Part shown: piece by piece, positions 5,503 to 5,645 of the stretch
How the letters are laid out: every line of letters begins with the position of its first letter
Numbering within the stretch: the first letter of the stretch is position 1
Assembly: GCA_030631085.1 (NCBI GenBank)
Contig: DAOVLV010000148.1
Location: 1-5,645 of the forward strand
DNA: 5,645 nucleotides
From: Planctomycetales bacterium
GTDB lineage: Bacteria; Planctomycetota; Phycisphaerae; SM23-33
Direction: 5' to 3'
Position numbers and translations under genes: made by a program
The notes under the pieces: generated by a model
Databases searched by the model: none
What the model was told of the DNA's origin: nothing
What the model saw: the letters and a program-made list of their open reading frames with translations, nothing else

Positions 5503-5645
5503 GCCCTGTAACTGCCTTACTCATATAATAAGACGTTCCAAACGCCTGAGTCTGTCTATGGAATTTTAAAATAACCGACCTTGCCGGATATTTGAAGTGT
5601 GCTATGGGTGCAGCAAGTTAGAATTCGGATAATGCTCTCGGCACC
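5503..5645 (-). promoter_or_regulatory. upstream region of sigma operon with candidate promoter
   Basis: This 143-base end has no credible gene. On the - strand a TATTATAT box (5530 down to 5523) lies about 20 bases before the sigma ATG, suitably placed for a -10 element with a very short leader. Just upstream is GGAAC (5539 down to 5535), the core of many ECF -35 elements, but its spacing to the TATTATAT box is only four bases, so the two cannot belong to one promoter. No good vegetative -35 is seen at 17 +/- 1 bases. The exact promoter is therefore unresolved. Confidence 0.35.

Noticed and set aside
5524..5529. Perfect TATAAT on the + strand
   Set aside because: No -35 hexamer at suitable spacing (ATGCCC is found there) and no + strand gene follows within the window; it is the mirror of the AT-rich box before the sigma gene.
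1..5645. CRISPR array, insertion sequence, integrase attachment site at the tRNA, or phage genes
   Set aside because: No spaced repeats, transposase or integrase motifs were seen, and the tRNA 3' end is not duplicated elsewhere in the window as far as I can read.

Overview
This window looks like a chromosomal piece of a Planctomycetota-type bacterium, probably of the Phycisphaerae or a related uncultured lineage. The basis is recognition of family style, not a database search. The zinc-ribbon opening of one protein, the ECF sigma factor ending in an NTAASRYRYAL-type helix, the short single-pass protein beginning with a 'LEKLELELKSLRPVPVSPGLRRRI' type N-terminus, and the secreted protein with an 'NAALSYWQAFALLP' segment all resemble planctomycete proteins. 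Base composition is moderately GC-rich. No insertion sequence, phage gene or CRISPR array is visible.

Left part, + strand (1-2000): the window opens inside a UDP-N-acetylhexosamine/UDP-sugar pyrophosphorylase of the eukaryote-like UAP1/AGX family, which runs off the left edge. It is followed 22 bases later by a complete tRNA-Leu(GAG). Next come a 7-bp hairpin and four 7-bp A/G-ATTTCC-type tandem units, then a LysE/RhtB-type amino-acid exporter that starts with GTG.

Middle, - strand (2027-3223): a two-zinc-site protein of unknown function (N-terminal zinc ribbon, linker, a second Cys cluster, and a C-terminal domain resembling bacterial PH-like/GRAM-like domains) converges on the exporter. 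Only 26 bases separate the two stop codons. That junction carries two back-to-back inverted repeats, one of which holds the exporter's TAA stop in its loop. Upstream of the zinc protein is a 292-base gap without a credible gene but with several short inverted repeats.

Right part, - strand (3516-5502): a compact three-gene operon, in transcription order an ECF sigma factor, a single-pass membrane protein (probable anti-sigma factor) and a secreted helical protein. Both gene junctions are ATGA overlaps (TGA of one gene and ATG of the next share bases), and each downstream start has its own Shine-Dalgarno sequence. This points to translational coupling and fixed stoichiometry. The likely logic is that the sigma factor is held at the membrane by the second protein and that the exported third protein senses, modulates or executes the envelope response; the last step is inference. 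The second gene contains a run of nine C that could act as a slippage site. The right end (5503-5645) is the AT-rich upstream region of this operon.
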